A stretch of 8,455 nucleotides of DNA from Bacteroidota bacterium (GTDB lineage Bacteria; Bacteroidota; Bacteroidia; Chitinophagales; Chitinophagaceae), in the NCBI GenBank assembly GCA_023427575.1, contig JAEZAY010000224.1:1-8455 (forward strand). The letters run 5' to 3'. Below are positions 7,201 through 8,455 of this stretch, piece after piece. The notes below the pieces were generated by a model. That model saw nothing but the letters and a program-made list of their open reading frames with translations, did not search any database and was not told the DNA's origin. The translations under genes and the position numbers were made by a program. The first letter of the stretch is position 1. Every line of letters starts with the position of its first letter.

Positions 7201-8103
7201 GCAGGCAGCGATGTTAATATTAAAGAACCAGCCAATACAGTTAACCTGAATGGCGATCAGTCTACGGGTAATATCAAATCGTACAGCTGGACTTTGGTAA
7301 GCGGTAAAACCACCGCCTGGTTTGAAAACGCATCCGCAATGAATACCCGCATTCGCAGCCTGGTGGCTGGAACTTATGTGGTCCGTTTAACCGTAACTGA
7401 TATAAATAACAAAACTGCGTCGGCCGACAAGAAGATCGTGGTATCATCCACATCAACTAAAAATGATAACGACAATGATCTGCAGGACCGCGATGCCAGT
7501 GACAGCAAACAATCGCCTGTTGCCAATGCCGGCGCAGACCATGAGATGAACGCTCCTGCAAACTCGGCCACTATTTCCGGCGATAAGTCGTACGATCCCG
7601 ATGGCCGGATCGTGAAATATGAGTGGTCAATTCTGAGTGGAAACTCAAAGGCATGGCTCGAAAACAAAAATGCATCCACCACCCGGATCCGTTCAATGGC
7701 TGTTGGAACTTATCTGATTCGCCTGAAAGTGACCGATAATGATGGGCTGACATCCACTTCCGACAAGAAGATAGAAGTGAAGCAGAAAGGAGCGGTATCG
7801 GTTGGCAAAACTGCGTATAAAGAGCAGGCTGGCGCAGCCGGATTCTCCGAAGAAAAGCTGAACGTATATCCAAATCCGGCCAGCAACGTAATCAACCTGC
7901 GTCTTGCAAACAGAAGTATTGGAAAAGGTATGATCAATATTTACGATGTATCCGGCAAGATTGTACAACGCGTATCGCTTGTAAAAAATCAGCCGCTGGT
8001 TCAGCAAAGTTTGCAGATCCAGTCGCTCAGAGCGGGAATTTACCATGTAGAAGTTGTGATTAATAACAATACAAGGGAAGTAACGCGCTTTGTAAAACAA
8101 TAG
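4300..8103 (+). CDS. Secreted alpha/beta-hydrolase (esterase/peptidase-like) with nine PKD-like repeats and T9SS sorting domain
   Basis: Predicted 1267-residue paralogue of the preceding protein. Residues 1-18 form a signal peptide (MRK, then a leucine-rich core ending LFA). Residues ~21-252 are the hydrolase: FLHGMGERGNG (55-65), nucleophile elbow GLSMGG with Ser141, Asp194 in FHAQGDN, His228 in GGHGIWDR. Nine PKD-like repeats follow: one divergent unit (~260-350), four near-identical 94-residue units (355-730), and four AWFEN-class units (about 738-823, 848-937, 963-1049, 1072-1161). Linkers are Pro/Val/Glu-rich (830-845), Asp/Thr/Pro-rich (939-962) and Asn/Asp/Ser-rich (1049-1071). Residues 1185-1267 are the T9SS sorting domain. 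The ATG at 4300 opens the signal peptide directly; no Shine-Dalgarno sequence is seen, as is common in Bacteroidota. The protein should be exported and released or surface-attached. Ester or peptide substrate unknown. Confidence 0.88.
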   Translation: MRKLISSLLLLMPLALFAQLTARSLTASDGTFIGFYEYKPADYSSSKPKYPLIVFLHGMGERGNGTNELSRLKGFAIPKYIDKGNKMTFTFNGKTETFVVVAPQLPSSKSSWPHIYTDAMIDYAIKNLNADPDRVILTGLSMGGGGVWSYASGSAANASRLAGIVPICGTCNLSNAANIANAGVAVWGFHAQGDNVTSVNCTINAVNAINSNNPPTRAQQTIYAVGGHGIWDRAYSTGYADQNPNAFEWMLQQKRKTSNKLPTANAGSDLSTNTGVASVTLNGSGADSDGSIVRYAWKKISGPAAGSISNSGNASTTITGLTSTGIYKYELTVVDNKAGWATDVVQVTVTAGTANKAPVARAGSDQTITLPANSITLNGSSSSDEDGSIKTYAWTKVSGSTANIQSSSASSTTVSGLVAGSYTFRLTVTDDKGSSHSDDVNVTVNAAANKAPVARAGSDQTITLPANSITLNGSSSSDEDGNIKSFSWTKVSGSSATIQSSSASSTTVSGLVAGSYTFRLTVTDDKGSSHSDDVNVTVNAAANKAPVARAGSDLTITLPASSVTLNGSSSSDEDGSIKKYAWTKVSGSSANIQSSSASSTTVSGLVAGSYTFRLTVTDDKGSSHSDDVNVTVNAAANKAPVARAGSDLSITLPTNSVNLNGSSSSDEDGNIKSFSWTKVSGSSATIHSASSANTTVSGLVAGSYTFRLTVTDDKGSSHSDDVIVTVIPAPINQSEPLVANAGADAEIGEPANTVNLSGSGSKGTISTYKWTLVTGDNSAWFENASAMDTRIRSLKAGTYTVRLTVTNNSGGSHSDDKIIKVKASSTNTQEPVPVPEPIPVPAPLPGQSPVANAGADATIGAPANTVYLSGSGSADPDGTIVSYQWTLVSGDNSAWFENASAENTRIRNLKPGKYTVRLTVKDNSNLTGTDDKLITVTGGTDGSDNVSFPEPPADTDTNTPVDGPKANAGSDVNIKEPANTVNLNGDQSTGNIKSYSWTLVSGKTTAWFENASAMNTRIRSLVAGTYVVRLTVTDINNKTASADKKIVVSSTSTKNDNDNDLQDRDASDSKQSPVANAGADHEMNAPANSATISGDKSYDPDGRIVKYEWSILSGNSKAWLENKNASTTRIRSMAVGTYLIRLKVTDNDGLTSTSDKKIEVKQKGAVSVGKTAYKEQAGAAGFSEEKLNVYPNPASNVINLRLANRSIGKGMINIYDVSGKIVQRVSLVKNQPLVQQSLQIQSLRAGIYHVEVVINNNTREVTRFVKQ
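5362..6489 (+). repeat. Four 282-bp in-frame tandem repeats (class A PKD-like units)
   Basis: Units start at 5362, 5644, 5926 and 6208, exactly 282 bp (94 codons) apart. Each begins NKAPVARAGSD and contains SSSSDEDG, SWTKVSGS or AWTKVSGS, AGSYTFRLTVTDDKG and SSHSDDV. By hand count, the first two units differ at about 20 of 282 bases, many of them synonymous; the fourth is the most diverged, especially at its end (VIPAP in place of VNAAA). Recent in-frame duplication with some conversion between units explains this. Such arrays are prone to copy-number change and assembly collapse. Confidence 0.95.
6490..7791 (+). repeat. Four AWFEN-class PKD-like units with variable linkers
   Basis: Four diverged units share (P/K)-x-ANAG(A/S)D, (E/A)PAN(T/S), an AW(F/L)EN core and TRIRS or TRIRN, then G-(T/K)-Y-x-x-R-L-x-V. 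The first and third units both lack three residues around the acidic loop and both carry NASAM after the core; the second and fourth keep DPDG. Unlike the class A array, units are joined by linkers of differing length and composition, so spacing is irregular (about 85-110 residues). Confidence 0.85.
7852..8100 (+). other. T9SS type A C-terminal sorting domain (coding segment)
   Basis: The final 83 residues start EKLNVYPNPASN and include MINIYDVSGKIVQ and SLRAGIYHVEV, ending RFVKQ. Length is identical to the sorting domain of the first esterase, and motifs align without gaps (VYPNPASN, INIYD-x-SGK, VKNQ, QQ). This indicates that both proteins use the same type IX export route. Confidence 0.92.
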
Positions 8104-8122
8104 AAAAAACACGATGAAACGG

Positions 8123-8152
8123 AAAAGGTGGCCATAATGGTCACCTTTTTTT
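8123..8152 (+). terminator. Rho-independent terminator after second esterase
   Basis: AAAAGGTGGCC (8123-8133) pairs with GGTCACCTTTT (8139-8149), with one G-U pair and an ATAAT loop, and the T-run extends to 8152. It starts 20 bp after the stop codon, the same distance as the terminator of the first esterase. Confidence 0.88.
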
Positions 8153-8311
8153 ATGCACAATCGGGAAGCCCGTTTTGAGAATCTTTCCCTTAATGAAACC
8201 GTTTTTAGGTGAAAAGAGCCATTCTTTTAGAATCAGCTCTATAAAACCACTTATTTTAAACAAATACCAGGGAATAAATTCAATAAGGCTTTTATCATCA
8301 ACGTTTGGGAA

Positions 8312-8428
8312 ATGTACGAAGCGTTGGTAATCAAGTATTCTGGTACAAAACTTGGAAGATTATCAGCGTTAAAATTTAGCAGGCGGAACCAGATCGAAGT
8401 GATCATTCCGACCCGCGATCCATCTTAA
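8312..8428 (+). CDS. Possible 38-residue small ORF, or remnant; unrecognised
   Basis: ATG at 8312 to TAA at 8426-8428 encodes a basic peptide (MYEALVIKYSGTKLG... ending IIPTRDPS). The frame stays open upstream to 8231 but has no further ATG, so this could be the end of a decayed gene. It lies 9 bp before the next start codon and in the same frame. I do not recognise a family. Length and context allow chance; it sits in what is probably the leader of the next gene. Confidence 0.15.
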   Translation: MYEALVIKYSGTKLGRLSALKFSRRNQIEVIIPTRDPS

Positions 8429-8437
8429 TCCGATACC

Positions 8438-8455
8438 ATGAAACCATTTTTACTC
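8438..8455 (+). CDS. Start of a further gene, first six codons only
   Basis: ATG at 8438 begins MKPFLL and runs off the window. A Lys followed by hydrophobic residues would fit the start of a signal peptide or membrane protein. An in-frame TAA at 8426-8428 means this frame cannot extend further upstream. Upstream sequence has no clear Shine-Dalgarno site. It could be a third member of the esterase series or something unrelated; the window cannot decide. Confidence 0.4.

Noticed and set aside
8341..8355. Possible third copy of the shared upstream block (TGGTACA...) before the last gene
   Set aside because: Only about 11 of 15 positions match and the spacing to the ATG differs (97 bp versus 176 and 190), so chance is likely.

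Overview
The window looks like chromosomal DNA from a member of the Bacteroidota, probably of the Chitinophagaceae type. The main evidence is two large secreted proteins that end in a type IX secretion system (T9SS) C-terminal sorting domain, a machinery restricted to this phylum. Start regions that are A-rich or lack a Shine-Dalgarno sequence, and moderate GC content, fit as well. The family-level placement is inference. All recognisable genes lie on the + strand.

Layout: (1) 1-650 is the 3' part of a membrane-anchored family 2 glycosyltransferase. (2) 651-1195 is a long gap without a convincing gene; it holds a perfect 12-bp palindrome and sequence blocks that recur upstream of the second esterase gene. 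(3) 1196-3829 encodes an 877-residue secreted protein: signal peptide, alpha/beta-hydrolase (COG4099-like esterase/peptidase), five PKD-like repeats, T9SS sorting domain. A strong rho-independent terminator follows. (4) 3891-4299 is a second non-coding gap carrying the same upstream blocks in the same order and almost the same spacing. (5) 4300-8103 encodes a 1267-residue paralogue with the same plan but nine PKD-like repeats, four of them an in-phase 282-bp DNA tandem repeat. Another terminator follows. (6) 8153-8455 holds a short leader region and the first six codons of a further gene.

The two esterases are tandem paralogues, each with its own terminator and probably its own promoter. They share the catalytic domain, the type of the first repeat, a distinct C-terminal repeat class with an AWFEN signature, and a sorting domain of equal length. 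They differ mainly in repeat number. The likely picture is a pair of cell-surface or secreted carbohydrate- or ester-active hydrolases held on stalks of different length; the substrate cannot be read from the sequence. The most interesting signals are the repeat-array evolution (two-unit periodicity and mosaic units) and the upstream blocks shared by the two genes.
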